A stretch of DNA of 64,000 bases from Bradyrhizobium tropiciagri (GCF_001189845.1 NZ_LFLZ01000025.1:56742-120741), one strand, 5' to 3'; positions 34,572 to 44,413 are shown, counted from the stretch's first letter. Numbers and translations are program-made. Notes: generated from the letters alone by a model not told the origin.

Positions 34572-35924
34572 CTACCCCAGCCGCATATCCAGCAGCCGGC
34601 GGCCTTCGCCCTTCAGCAGCTTCTTCACGGCGCTCGAGGCGATCACCTCGCCGTTGTTGGCGTAGGCCTCGTGGTTCTTCTCGATGTCGTCGAGGCGGTA
34701 GAGGTAGTTGACCATGACGCCGGCGGATTCGCGCAGGCCCTTGGGCGAGAGGTCGCCGAGCCAGTTGATCCGCTCCAGCCGCGCACCGTTGCCGAGATGG
34801 AAGCGCGCGACCGAATCGATCAGCCGGCCCTTCGGCGTGCGCGCCTTCAGGAAGTAGTAGGCGGCGAGCGGCTCCAGCACCGCGCGCAGCTGCGCGGCGA
34901 GCTCGGCGTTCTCGGGCCAATCGGGCTTGCCGAGGCTCTCCAGCAGCTGGCGGTCCTCCTCGGTCAGCGGCACATCATCGGCCTGCTTGACCCATTGCAT
35001 GAAGCCCGGCACCGGCGACAGCGTCACGAAATTGTCGAGCTTCGGCAGTTCGCGGCGCAGTTCCTCGACCACCTGCTTGATCAGGAAGCTACCGAACGAG
35101 ATGCCGCCGAGGCCGCGCTGGGTGTTGGAGATCGAATAGAACACCGCGGTGCGGGCCTTCTCGACCGGCACTGGCTCGCGCTCTTCCGCGAGCAGCGGCG
35201 CGATCGCGCCCGGGATCGCTTCGGTGAGTGCGACTTCGACGAAGATCAAGGGCTCGTCGGCCAGCGCGGGATGGAAGAAGGCGTAGCAGCGGCGATCGAT
35301 CGGATCGATGCGGCGGCGCAGGTCATCCCAGTCGCGGATCTCATGCACCGCCTCATAGCGGATGATCTTCTCCAGAATATTGGCCGGCGACGACCAGTCT
35401 ATCCTGCGCAGCACGAGGAATCCCCTGTTGAACCAGGACGAGAGCAGATGCACCACGTCGCGATCGAGCGCGGCGAGGTCCTTGTTGCCCTTCATCAATG
35501 AAAGCAGATCCGAGCGGATCGACACCAGCTCGCCGGTGCCGCCGGGCGCGCGATTGAGCCGGCGGATCAATTCCTGCCGGCGCGGCTCGGAAGCGAAATG
35601 CAGGTCGCTGGCGTCGTCGCCATTGGCCTTGGTGCGCCAGCTCTCGATGGCCTGCGCCAGCCTGGCGTGATCGGGGCCGAAATCGCGGGCCAGCGTCTGG
35701 AAGAACGACAGGCGGCCGGCGGCGTCGAGATGGTGGTAGCGGTCGAGCACTTCGCGCGCCATCGCGGTGCCGGAGGCCTCGCCGCGGCCGGACAGCAGCG
35801 CCTCGCACAGTTCCAGCAGTTCCGACGCATCCTGCTTGTCGTCGGCCGGGCTGGCGCGGCCGAGCAGGACGCGGCCGCGTTCGGAGATCGTGGAGAGCAG
35901 GTCGGAGAAGAAGGCGTTGGCCAT
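34572..35924 (-). CDS. matA: Malonyl-CoA decarboxylase
   Basis: The 450-residue enzyme converts malonyl-CoA to acetyl-CoA. N-terminal helical bundle to about residue 150, then the acetyltransferase-like fold with AVFYSISNTQRGLGG (catalytic Ser) and VARFHLGNGARLERINWLGD (catalytic His) plus FVEVALTEAIP. Length matches bacterial members. In rhizobia matA is often clustered with matB and matC for malonate use; neither is present in this window, so it may serve fatty-acid or propionyl side metabolism. Start ATG 35924. Confidence 0.93.
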   Translation of the reverse strand: MANAFFSDLLSTISERGRVLLGRASPADDKQDASELLELCEALLSGRGEASGTAMAREVLDRYHHLDAAGRLSFFQTLARDFGPDHARLAQAIESWRTKANGDDASDLHFASEPRRQELIRRLNRAPGGTGELVSIRSDLLSLMKGNKDLAALDRDVVHLLSSWFNRGFLVLRRIDWSSPANILEKIIRYEAVHEIRDWDDLRRRIDPIDRRCYAFFHPALADEPLIFVEVALTEAIPGAIAPLLAEEREPVPVEKARTAVFYSISNTQRGLGGISFGSFLIKQVVEELRRELPKLDNFVTLSPVPGFMQWVKQADDVPLTEEDRQLLESLGKPDWPENAELAAQLRAVLEPLAAYYFLKARTPKGRLIDSVARFHLGNGARLERINWLGDLSPKGLRESAGVMVNYLYRLDDIEKNHEAYANNGEVIASSAVKKLLKGEGRRLLDMRLG

Positions 35925-36094
35925 TGACGGGTCGTATCCAGCGGGTCGTATCCAGTGAATCCGGACCTTACACGGGATTTAAGGTCGGCAGGAATGCAAT
36001 CAAGCGCACGGATCGTACGGAAATATGTCGCAGCGCGACAGCGGTATAATTCGCCTTATCATTCGTCTTGGCTGCGCCGGGTGACAAACCGCGT

Positions 36095-36904
36095 TCACGT
36101 TTTCTCCGCGAATGCGGTCGGTGTCTTGCCGGTAACCTGGCGGAACGCGTGGGAAAACGCCGGCACGCTGGCATAGCCGAGGTCGGTGGCGACCTGCTTG
36201 ACCGAGACGTTGGCGCCGGTCGACAGCCGCTCGATCGCGGCCGCGATGCGGGCGCGCTGGCACCAGCTCTTGAAGGAGAGTTGCGTCTCGGCCGCGAACA
36301 GCCGCGACAATGTCCGCGCCGAGGTGCCGACCGTGCGCGCCAGCGCATCGATCTCGTGGTCCCTGGTCGGATCGGCCAGCACGATGTCGGCGGCGCGTCG
36401 GCAGCGCGGCTCCTGCGGCAGTGGGATGAAGGTCGCGGGATCCTCGGCCTGGTGCAGCTCCAGCATCACCAGTTTGATCAGGAGGCCGGTGCGCTCGCGT
36501 CCGCATGATGCGTCGAACAGCGCGAGGATCGCCTGGTGCACCAGCGGCGACACCCGCACCACGAATTCGTGCCTGAGGCTGTCGCTGCGCTTCTCGCGCG
36601 CGAGCCAGGCCTGGTCGAAATACAGCGTGCGCATCTCGATGTCGGCAAGCACGTCGATCGCATGCGGCAGCAGGGCAGGGACCCACACCGCGCGGTCCGG
36701 GGGCACCAGCCAGCGGCCCTTCGGCGTCGTCACCTGCATGGTGCCGCTGGCGGCATAGACCAGCTGCGCCTCGCGGTGCATGTGCGGCTCGAGCCGGACG
36801 CCCTTCTCGTAGTTGCGCGCGACCATGTGCACGCCGTCGCCGGTGACGCGCCGGTCCTTGTGGAGGGCTCTGATTGGCGGTTCAGCGATAGTCATTGGCG
36901 ACAT
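36095..36904 (-). CDS. AraC-family regulator with cupin sensor domain
   Basis: The 269-residue protein has an N-terminal AraC-binding cupin (HMHREAQLVYAASGTMQV, GRWLVPPDRAVWVPALLPHA) and a C-terminal pair of helix-turn-helix motifs (ALARTVGTSARTLSRLFAAE, VKQVATDLGYASVPAFSHAF). It diverges from an MFS transporter gene across 65 bases, so it most likely controls that exporter. ATG 36904 or 36895 are both possible. Effector unknown. Confidence 0.9.
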   Translation of the reverse strand: MSPMTIAEPPIRALHKDRRVTGDGVHMVARNYEKGVRLEPHMHREAQLVYAASGTMQVTTPKGRWLVPPDRAVWVPALLPHAIDVLADIEMRTLYFDQAWLAREKRSDSLRHEFVVRVSPLVHQAILALFDASCGRERTGLLIKLVMLELHQAEDPATFIPLPQEPRCRRAADIVLADPTRDHEIDALARTVGTSARTLSRLFAAETQLSFKSWCQRARIAAAIERLSTGANVSVKQVATDLGYASVPAFSHAFRQVTGKTPTAFAEKT

Positions 36905-36969
36905 CCCGTCAGGACAAGCACCTATAACCTATTTCGAGCCAATTGAAGAATCGCGTGAGAGACGTGTCC

Positions 36970-38172
36970 ATGAACAGTCCAAAGAACAGTTCAAGCAACA
37001 ATCCGAGCCGGGTGATCAGCTTCGTCAACGCCGGCCATTTCATCGACCATTACGCGATGCTGATCTTCGCCGCCGCCGTCATCATCATGGGCCCGGCGCT
37101 CGGCATGGCCTATTCGGAACTCTTGCCCTATGCGACCCCCGGCTTCATCGCCTTCGGCGCCGGCTCGCTGATCACCGGCTGGCTCGGCGACCGCTGGAGC
37201 CGCCGCCACATGATGGTGATCTTCTTCGTCGGCATCGGGCTGTCGATGATCTCGGTCGGCTTCGCGCAGACGCCGCTGCAGCTCGGCGCCGCGCTGCTTT
37301 CGATCGGCATCTTCGCCTCGATCTACCATCCGGTCGGCACCGCGATGATCGTGTCCTATGCCGAGAAGCTCGGCGCCCAGATGGGGATCAACGGCGTCTG
37401 GGGCAATCTCGGCGTCGCCTCCTCGGCGCTGGTCACCGGCGTGATCGGCCAGTATCTCGGCTGGCGCTGGGCCTTCATCGTGCCCGGCACGGTCACCGTG
37501 CTGATCGGTATCGCCTTCGCGATGACGGTGGTGCATGAGGATCGCAAGGGCTCCAGGCAGGCCGCAGCGCAGGTGCGCGTCGCCAAGGAAGACATGTGGC
37601 GCGTGGTGCTGTCGCTTTTGATCGTGGTGATCGCGATCTCGACCACGTTCAACGCGGTGACGGTTGCGCTGCCCAAGTTGTTCGCCGAACGGCTCGCTGA
37701 TCTGACCAGGAGCCCGGCGCTGCTCGGCGTGATCGCGGCCGGGGTCTATGTGTTCGGCGCGATGACGCAATACACGATCGGCAAGCTGCTCGACAGATAT
37801 TCGCTGAAGACGGTGGCGCTGCCGCTTTCGTTCCTGCTGGCGCCGTTCCTCTATCTGGCGGCAAGCCTGTCCAACCTGCCGCTGATCGTGGTCTCGATCG
37901 GCATCGTGATGGGTGCGTTCGGCCAGGTCACGGTGAACGACGCCATGGTCGGCAAGTACACGACAGAGGAATGGCGCTCGCGCGCATATGCGGTGCGCTA
38001 TTTCGTCGGCTTCACCGCGGCGGGCGCTTCCGTCGGGCTGGTGGCGTGGCTGTACGACCAGGGCGGCTTCTCGATGATGCTGCGCGCGTTCGCTGCGCTG
38101 TGCCTGCTGGCCATCGCAGCCGCGATCATCCTGCCGCGCGAGATCCGGGCACCCGCCGCGCAGGCGGGCTGA
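36970..38172 (+). CDS. MFS transporter
   Basis: The 400-residue protein has about twelve hydrophobic segments and the MFS loop signature GWLGDRWSRRHMM between the second and third. A short Ser/Asn-rich head (MNSPKNSSSNNPSR) precedes the first segment (VISFVNAGHFIDHYAML). The HFIDHY opening is like the fosmidomycin-resistance branch of MFS. Start 36970 is chosen; an in-frame ATG at 36943 is possible. Divergent AraC gene likely regulates it. Substrate unknown. Confidence 0.9.
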   Translation: MNSPKNSSSNNPSRVISFVNAGHFIDHYAMLIFAAAVIIMGPALGMAYSELLPYATPGFIAFGAGSLITGWLGDRWSRRHMMVIFFVGIGLSMISVGFAQTPLQLGAALLSIGIFASIYHPVGTAMIVSYAEKLGAQMGINGVWGNLGVASSALVTGVIGQYLGWRWAFIVPGTVTVLIGIAFAMTVVHEDRKGSRQAAAQVRVAKEDMWRVVLSLLIVVIAISTTFNAVTVALPKLFAERLADLTRSPALLGVIAAGVYVFGAMTQYTIGKLLDRYSLKTVALPLSFLLAPFLYLAASLSNLPLIVVSIGIVMGAFGQVTVNDAMVGKYTTEEWRSRAYAVRYFVGFTAAGASVGLVAWLYDQGGFSMMLRAFAALCLLAIAAAIILPREIRAPAAQAG

Positions 38173-38374
38173 TATCGGCGTTCGCGCTGTTGTCGCTGAA
38201 GCGATGTGCGCCCGCCCGAGCGGGCGGGCACTGCTCGGCACCGCCTTCATTCCGTGACTTGGTCACGCTCCACGAACTTTGTTCCAGGCCGCAGGTGTGG
38301 TAGTTTAACCGGGCCTCGGGGACGAAGGCGCCGGTTGCGCCGCCAGCGCATTTTTTTGGAGTAGCCGGAGCGCC

Positions 38375-39922
38375 ATGGGAGAAATTCGCGACTTCAAGTC
38401 AGGGCGGTCACAGCCCGACAATACACAGCCTCCGGGCAATTCAATGCCGCGGCGCCTCGCGGCGATCGTTGCTGGCGACATTGCCGGCTACAGCCGGCTG
38501 ATGCAGCTTGACGAAGAGGGCACGCATACGCGCGTCAAGCGGACCCTGCGCGATCTCATCGAGCCTACCATTGCCGAGCACCATGGCAAGCTGGTCAAGA
38601 CCACCGGCGACGGCTTTATCGCGATGTTCGACAGCCCGGTCGAGGCCGTTCGCTGCAGCATCGTGATCCAGCAGAACATGATCGGCCGCAACGCGGCGAT
38701 CGCGAGAGATCACTGGATCGAATACCGGATCGGCGTCAATCTCGGTGACGTCATCATCGAGCCCGACGACATCTATGGCGACGGCGTCAACGTGGCCTCG
38801 CGTCTGGAAGGGATCGCGGCGCCCGGTGATGTCTTCATCTCGGGCGGCATCTACGAGCAGATCAAGCACAAGATGGTCTGCGGATACGAATCGCTCGGCG
38901 ACAAGAAGGTCAAGAACATCACCGATCCGGTGCGGGTCTATCGCGTGCTGCCGGATGCTGCCGCGTACCAACGAACGCGCAGGCGTCGCGAGTCCATCCT
39001 GCTCACGCTGCTCGGATTGGCGATCGCGATCATCGCCGGGGGCGTGCTGTGGTACCTGCTCGCACAACCACGGGGCAAGCCGGCCGATGTGGCGCAGGCA
39101 CCGTCGCCGACCGCAGCGCCTACTGCTCAACCGCCGGCATCGAGCCCGGCTCCCGCGCCAAGCCAGAGTTCAAATCCGGTGCCGAGTGCGGCGCCGACGC
39201 AGCAAGCGGCACCTCAGGCCGCTCCGTCCGCAAGTCCCGCGGCATTGCCGGAGCCCGAAATGGTCTCGCTGCAGGGCGGCAGCTTCTCGATGGGAAGCAA
39301 TGACGATCCCTCGGAGCGGCCGATCCGCAAGGTGACGGTCAAGCCGTTCGCCATGGGCAAGTATCCGGTCACCGTGCGGGAATGGAATGCCTGCGCGGCG
39401 GCCAAGGCCTGTGGCTTCACGGCCAGCGGCAAGGACGACGTTCCGGTCACCAATGTGAGTTGGAGCGATGCGAAGCAATATCTGACATGGCTCGCCGAGG
39501 CGACGAAGAAGGCTTACCGGCTCCCGAGCGAAGCCGAATGGGAATACGCGGCGCGTGGCGGAACGCAATCGAAGTACTGGTGGGGCGACCAGATGCAATC
39601 GGGCCACGCCGGTTGCAAGGATTGCGGCGGTGACGCCGCCGCCGAACAGCCGGTCAAGGTCGGTAGCCTCAAGCCGAATCCGTTCGGCCTCTACGACATG
39701 GGCGGCGGGGTCGATCAGTGGGTCGAGGATTGCTGGCACAGGAACTACCAGGGCGCGCCGGCCGACGGTTCGGTCTGGTCCGGCGGCGACTGCGCCTCCC
39801 ATGTCATCCGCTCCGGCTCCTGGAAAAACGACGCGCGCTATGTGCGTCCGGCCAATCGCGACAATTACGACACCAACGTTCGTTACCCTACTCACGGTTT
39901 CCGGGTCGCGCTGTCGCCCTGA
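38375..39922 (+). CDS. Adenylate/guanylate cyclase fused across a membrane helix to a SUMF1-like domain
   Basis: The 515-residue protein is a class III cyclase (about 27-190) with metal Asp35 (AGDIAGYS) and Asp79 (KTTGDGFIAMF) and the YGDGVNVASRLEG substrate helix; a transmembrane helix at about 207-230; a Pro/Ala/Ser linker; and a formylglycine-generating-enzyme-like domain (about 292-515: MVSLQGGSFSMGSN, RLPSEAEWEYAARGG, GFRVALS). Cysteines occur in the C-terminal part, fitting a periplasmic location. The active-site Cys pair of true FGE is not evident. The layout suggests a periplasmic sensor for a cytoplasmic cyclase. ATG 38375 follows GGAG. Confidence 0.9.
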   Translation: MGEIRDFKSGRSQPDNTQPPGNSMPRRLAAIVAGDIAGYSRLMQLDEEGTHTRVKRTLRDLIEPTIAEHHGKLVKTTGDGFIAMFDSPVEAVRCSIVIQQNMIGRNAAIARDHWIEYRIGVNLGDVIIEPDDIYGDGVNVASRLEGIAAPGDVFISGGIYEQIKHKMVCGYESLGDKKVKNITDPVRVYRVLPDAAAYQRTRRRRESILLTLLGLAIAIIAGGVLWYLLAQPRGKPADVAQAPSPTAAPTAQPPASSPAPAPSQSSNPVPSAAPTQQAAPQAAPSASPAALPEPEMVSLQGGSFSMGSNDDPSERPIRKVTVKPFAMGKYPVTVREWNACAAAKACGFTASGKDDVPVTNVSWSDAKQYLTWLAEATKKAYRLPSEAEWEYAARGGTQSKYWWGDQMQSGHAGCKDCGGDAAAEQPVKVGSLKPNPFGLYDMGGGVDQWVEDCWHRNYQGAPADGSVWSGGDCASHVIRSGSWKNDARYVRPANRDNYDTNVRYPTHGFRVALSP

Positions 39923-39959
39923 GAGATCGTCTGTCATCGCCTGGTTTCATGGAGGGGCT

Positions 39960-40385
39960 ATGAAGAGTGCAGGCTTGATCATGCTCGCTGCGGCACTGAC
40001 GTTGCTCGCGAGTCCGGCCATCGCGCAGAACAAGCCGGCCGGCAAGGACACCAAGCTGTATTTCATCTGGCCGCACGACCGCACGACGCTCAAGAGCCCG
40101 TTCTGGTGTCGCTTCGGGCTGCGCAACATGGGCATCACCCATGCCGGCGACGACTATCCAAACAGCGGCCACCACCATCTTCTGGTCGACGTGGACGAAC
40201 CGTTGAATCCGAGCGAGCCGATTCCGTCGGACAAGTCTCATCTGCACTTCGGAGCGGGCCAGACGGAGACGCAGCTCGATCTGGCGCCCGGCAAGCATAC
40301 CTTGCAGCTGGTGCTGGGCGACGCCAAGCACTATCCGTTTAACCCGCCGGTCGTCTCCGAAAAGATCACCATCCGCGTCAAATAG
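39960..40385 (+). CDS. DUF4399 exported protein
   Basis: The 141-residue protein has a signal peptide (through AIAQ, residue 23) and the DUF4399 pattern: YFIWPHDRTTLKSPFWCRFG, HAGDDYPNSGHHHLLVD (His cluster) and PGKHTLQLVLGDAKHYPF. The HHH stretch suggests metal binding. GGAGGGGCT precedes the ATG, and the gene lies 37 bases after the cyclase fusion, so the two may be co-transcribed. Function unknown. Confidence 0.9.
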   Translation: MKSAGLIMLAAALTLLASPAIAQNKPAGKDTKLYFIWPHDRTTLKSPFWCRFGLRNMGITHAGDDYPNSGHHHLLVDVDEPLNPSEPIPSDKSHLHFGAGQTETQLDLAPGKHTLQLVLGDAKHYPFNPPVVSEKITIRVK

Positions 40386-40500
40386 GCCGATACGGATAGC
40401 TCCCTTGCGCGAAGCACGGCTTGCGCAAGGCGGCCTCGTGCGGTTTGTTGCGCGCCGGCCGGGCGTTGACGTGAACAAGACCCGGCGTGGAGGAGGCCCG

Positions 40501-41292
40501 ATGTTGTCTCGACTGCTGCGTCTGGCTGGCCTCGTTGTGGGAGTGATTGTGATGGCCGCATCCGCCAATGCCGACGCCTTGAAGGATCAGATCGCGCCGA
40601 CCGGAAAGCTCCGGGTCGCGATCGCGATCAGCCCGGCGGGCGGCGCGTTCTGGTCGACCAGGACCGAGAACGGCTATGCCGGCGTTCCCGTCGATCTCGG
40701 CCGCGAGATGGCGGCGCAGCTCGGCGTTCCCGTTGAATACGTCGTGCACCAGAATTCCGGCCAGATCACCGACGCCGCGGCCAAGAACACCTGGGACATC
40801 ACCTTCCTGCCGAGGGATCCCGAGCGCGAGACCAGGATGACCTTCGGGCCGATCTACGAGGTCGCCGACGCCACGTATATCGTCAAGCCGGGCTCGACGA
40901 TTTCGAATTTCGCCGCGCTGGATCAGGACGGTGTCAAGGTCGCCGCCGTCAACGCCACCACCACGATGCGCGGCGCGATCGCGCATCTCAAGCACGCCAA
41001 GGTGACCGGCTATCAGACCTATGACGAGATCTTCAATCTGTTGAAGAGCGGTGAGATCGACGCGTTCGCATTGTCGCGCGATCAGCTCAATGCGATGGCC
41101 AAAAAGATCCCTGGCACGCGCGTGCTGGATGAGACCTTCAAGCAGACCGTCACCGCGGTCGCGGTGCCGCTCGACCATCCGCTCGCGGCTGCCTTCGTCA
41201 CCAAATTCATGACCGACGCGATCGCCAACGGCACGCTGCGCAAGGCCTACGACAATAACGGGCTGAAGGGCTCGCCGGTCCGGACGAGGTGA
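40501..41292 (+). CDS. Amino-acid-type ABC transporter substrate-binding protein (family 3)
   Basis: The 263-residue protein has a signal peptide (to about residue 24, SANA) and the two-lobe polar-amino-acid-binding fold: GKLRVAIAISPAGGAFW, PVDLGREMAAQLGVPVEYV, WDITFLPRDPERE, and KSGEIDAFALSRDQL. No permease or ATPase genes adjacent. Related proteins bind polar amino acids or act as sensors; the ligand is unknown. Confidence 0.88.
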   Translation: MLSRLLRLAGLVVGVIVMAASANADALKDQIAPTGKLRVAIAISPAGGAFWSTRTENGYAGVPVDLGREMAAQLGVPVEYVVHQNSGQITDAAAKNTWDITFLPRDPERETRMTFGPIYEVADATYIVKPGSTISNFAALDQDGVKVAAVNATTTMRGAIAHLKHAKVTGYQTYDEIFNLLKSGEIDAFALSRDQLNAMAKKIPGTRVLDETFKQTVTAVAVPLDHPLAAAFVTKFMTDAIANGTLRKAYDNNGLKGSPVRTR

Positions 41293-41333
41293 AGTGAAGT
41301 AGCGCGGGTCGCCCCTGTCTCTGCCTCTCCATC

Positions 41334-41436
41334 CCGTCATCCTGAGGCGCGAGCGGAGCGAGCCTCGAAGGATGAATCGGCCCCGCTGGTGGCCGTCGAT
41401 CCTTCGAGACGCGCTGCGCGCTCCTCAGGATGACGG
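41334..41436. repeat. Extragenic palindrome, family B copy 1
   Basis: CCGTCATCCTGAGGCGCGAG pairs with the inverted end CTCCTCAGGATGACGG; an inner arm reads GCCTCGAAGGAT / ATCCTTCGAGAC. It fills much of the 506-base gap 41293-41798; the remainder up to the channel gene carries no convincing ORF. A second copy lies at 44436. Confidence 0.85.
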
Positions 41437-41798
41437 AGATGGAGAGGGGGCGTCAGGCGTGGGCGACATCTGGGCATGGTGCATAATTCAGCGCCATTGT
41501 GCCGGCGGATTCCCGTGCAGGTTATTTAAACCATTGGATTGAAACGGATTTTTAGTCCGACGCCACCGTCTCCGCTTGGCACATCCATTGCTTTTGATTG
41601 CATCAGTCAACGACGACTGCCGTCCTCCGGATTGCCGAAGCCAGTGCTGGCCGCGGTGAGGGGATCAAGGCGCCCGGCCCGGGCGCCTCGAGCAATCGTT
41701 GCATCCCCATCTCCCCCGGACGGACGAGCATTTCTACCAACCCGCGTCGCTTCCGGCAGGCAACCGGCGCGGCCGAATTGCGCAAGGGGAATTTACGA

Positions 41799-42617
41799 AT
41801 GGCCTATCTCGCACCGTCCGAATTCGTCACCAAGATGGTGGACGCCGGTGAATCCAAGATCTTCATGTCGACCCGCGACACCGTGATCCGCGCCTACATG
41901 GCCGGCGCGATCCTCGCGCTGGCAGCCTGGTTTGCCGTGACGATCAACGTCAATACGGGGCAGCCGCTCGTCGGCGCGCTGTTGTTTCCGGTCGGCTTCG
42001 TCATGCTCTATCTGCTGGGCTTCGACCTCTTGACCGGCGTGTTCGTCCTGTCGCCGCTCGCGCTGCTCGACAAGCGTCCCGGCGTCACGCTCGGCGGCGT
42101 GCTGCGCAACTGGGGCCTCGTCTTCATCGGCAATTTCGCCGGCGCGCTCACGGTGGCGTTCATGATGGCGTTCGTGACGACCTTCGGATTCACGCAGGAG
42201 CCCGACAAGGTCGGCATGACCATCGGAAACGTCGGTGAGGCGCGAACGCTGGGCTACGCGGCGCATGGCGCGGCGGGCATGGCCACGCTGTTCATCCGCG
42301 GCATGCTCTGCAACTGGATGGTCTCGACCGGCGTGGTCGGCGCCATGATCTCGACGACGGTGCCCGGCAAGGTCATCGCGATGTGGATGCCGATCCTGGT
42401 GTTCTTCTACATGGTGTTCGAGCATTCGGTGGTGAACATGTTCCTGTTTCCGTCGGGGCTGATGCTGCACGCGAAGTTCTCGATCATGGACTACCTGATC
42501 TGGAACGAGATCCCGACCGTGCTCGGCAACCTCGCCGGCGGTCTCGCCTTCACCGGGCTCACGCTCTACACCACGCATGTGAAGACGGCGCCGAAGCGCC
42601 AGCGCCTCGCGGCTTGA
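41799..42617 (+). CDS. Formate/nitrite transporter family channel
   Basis: The 272-residue protein has six hydrophobic segments and FNT-family loops: NTGQPLVGALLFPVGFVM, LGGVLRNWGLVFIGNFAGAL, GMLCNWMVSTGVV and MVFEHSVVNMFLFPSGLML. FNT channels move formate, nitrite or other small weak acids. Its neighbour is a PP2C-kinase bifunctional gene, an arrangement seen near assimilatory nitrate/nitrite genes in other proteobacteria, so nitrite is the favoured substrate (inference). Start ATG 41799 with AAGGGGA 11 bases before. Confidence 0.9.
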   Translation: MAYLAPSEFVTKMVDAGESKIFMSTRDTVIRAYMAGAILALAAWFAVTINVNTGQPLVGALLFPVGFVMLYLLGFDLLTGVFVLSPLALLDKRPGVTLGGVLRNWGLVFIGNFAGALTVAFMMAFVTTFGFTQEPDKVGMTIGNVGEARTLGYAAHGAAGMATLFIRGMLCNWMVSTGVVGAMISTTVPGKVIAMWMPILVFFYMVFEHSVVNMFLFPSGLMLHAKFSIMDYLIWNEIPTVLGNLAGGLAFTGLTLYTTHVKTAPKRQRLAA

Positions 42618-42630
42618 TCCTGGCCGGCAG

Positions 42631-42660
42631 ATGGGGCTCTCCTGTCACGGAGAGCCCCAT
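42631..42660. terminator. Perfect 12-bp hairpin between the channel and kinase genes
   Basis: ATGGGGCTCTCC (42631-42642) and GGAGAGCCCCAT (42649-42660) pair perfectly around TGTCAC. It lies 14 bases after the channel stop and 17 before the next start. No strong U-tract, so it may attenuate or stabilise message as much as terminate. Confidence 0.6.
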
Positions 42661-42677
42661 TCGCTTTGGGACACACG

Positions 42678-44413
42678 ATGCCGCGCGTGCTGAAGATATC
42701 GATCGGGCAATTCTCTGATCAGGGCCGCAAGGACACCAATCAGGATTTCCACGGCGTGCTGATCCCGGGCGAACCGCTGCTCGGCCTGAAGGGCATCGCC
42801 GTGGTGCTTGCCGACGGCATCTCCTCGAGCAGCGTCAGCCGCATTGCCGCGGAGTCCGCGGTCAAGAGCTTCCTGACCGACTATTACTGCACCTCGGAAT
42901 CCTGGTCGGTGAAGACCTCTGCGCAACGCGTGCTGGAGGCGACCAATTCCTGGCTGCACGCGCAGACGCGGCGCAGCCAGAACCCCTATGACAAAGACAA
43001 GGGGTATGTCTGCACGCTGAGCGCCATGGTGATCCGGTCGACCACCGCGCATCTGTTCCATGTCGGCGACAGCAGGATCTACCGCATCGCGGGCAACAGC
43101 CTCGAGCAACTGACCAACGACCATCGCGTCGTGCTGTCCTCGCAGCAGAGCTATCTCGGCCGCGCGCTCGGTGTGAACCCGCAGCTCGAGATCGACTACC
43201 AGAATCTGCGGCTGGAGCGCGGCGACACCTTCCTGCTGGTGACCGACGGCATCTACGAGCATGTCCCGGCGCGGCAGCTGGCGAAGACGATCAGGGACGG
43301 CGCTGCCGACCTCGATGCGACAGCGAAATCGATCGTCGAGCAGGCGTATGAAAACGGCAGCCCGGACAATCTCACCGCGCAGATCATCCGGATCGACGAA
43401 TTGCCCGACGCGATGCCAGCGAGGTGTTCGGCCGGCCCGCCGAGCTGCCGTTGCCGCCGCTGCTCGATGCCCGGATGCTGTTCGACGGCTATCGCATCGT
43501 GCGCGAGCTGCATGCGTCGCACCGCAGCCACATCTATCTCGCGGTCGACGAGGAGAGCGGCACCACGGTCACGATCAAGATCCCCTCGATCGACCTGCGC
43601 GACGATGGCGCCTATCTGAAGCGCTTCATGATGGAGGAGTGGGTCGCCAAGCGGATCGACAGCCCGCATGTGCTGAAGCCGTGGCTGCCGCAACGCAAGC
43701 GCAGTTTCCTCTACGTCGCGATGGAATACATCGACGGCCAGACCCTGACGCAGTGGATGATCGACAACCCGGCGCCGTCGCTCGAGACCGTGCGCGACAT
43801 CACCGAGCAAATTGCAAAAGGGCTGCGCGCCTTTCACCGCAAGGAGATGCTGCACCAGGACGTCAAGCCCGACAACATCATGATCGACGCCACCGGAACG
43901 GTGAAGATCATCGATTTCGGCTCGACGCGGATCTCGGGCGTTGCTGAGGCGGTGCCTGCGGGCGTCGAGGATATTCTGGGCACCCAGCAATACACCGCGC
44001 CGGAGTATTTCCTCGGCGAGGGCGGCACCGCGCGCTCCGACCTGTTCTCGCTCGGCGTCGTCACCTATCAGATGCTGACCGGCCGCTTGCCCTACGGCGC
44101 GCAGATCGCGCGCGCCCGGACGCGATCCGATTTCAACCGGCTGGTCTATCGCCCGGCCGCGCATGGCGGCCGCGATATCCCGAGCTGGGTCGACGGCACG
44201 CTGGAGCGCGCCGTGCAGGTCAATCCGCTCAAGCGCTATGACAGCTTTTCCGAGTTCCTGTTCGACCTGCGCAATCCCAACGCAAGATACCTGACGACGT
44301 CATCGACCTCGCTGATCGAGCGCAACCCGGTGCTGTTCTGGAAGTCGACCACGCTGCTGCTGGCGCTCGTTGTGGTGCTGCTGCTGGCGTATGGTGCGCA
44401 TCATTGGCGGTAA
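42678..44413 (+). pseudogene. Bifunctional PP2C phosphatase / Ser-Thr kinase with C-terminal TM, one frame break
   Basis: The first part is a PP2C phosphatase (GRKDTNQDFHG, VLADGIS, HVGDSRIYR, VTDGIYEH, GSPDNLTAQII). The frame then breaks near 43411-43414; one added base restores DADASEVFGRPAELPLPP and a kinase follows: Lys in VTIKIPS, HQDVKPDNIMID (HQD in place of HRD), IIDFGSTR, and a last hydrophobic helix (LLLALVVVLLLAYG). Intact fusions of this layout are common in Bradyrhizobium, and relatives occur with nitrate-assimilation genes in pseudomonads. Here it follows an FNT channel. The break is likely a one-base consensus error. Confidence 0.85.

Noticed and set aside
35926..35957. Short tandem repeat CGGGTCGTATCCAG before the malonyl-CoA decarboxylase start
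   Set aside because: Only two units, with no clear palindrome or promoter element around it.
36000..36686. Minus strand reading in another frame of the AraC gene
   Set aside because: The 36095-36904 frame carries the cupin and HTH motifs.
41539..41886. + strand reading before and into the FNT gene
   Set aside because: Arg/Pro/Ser-rich, overlaps the real start and has no ribosome site.
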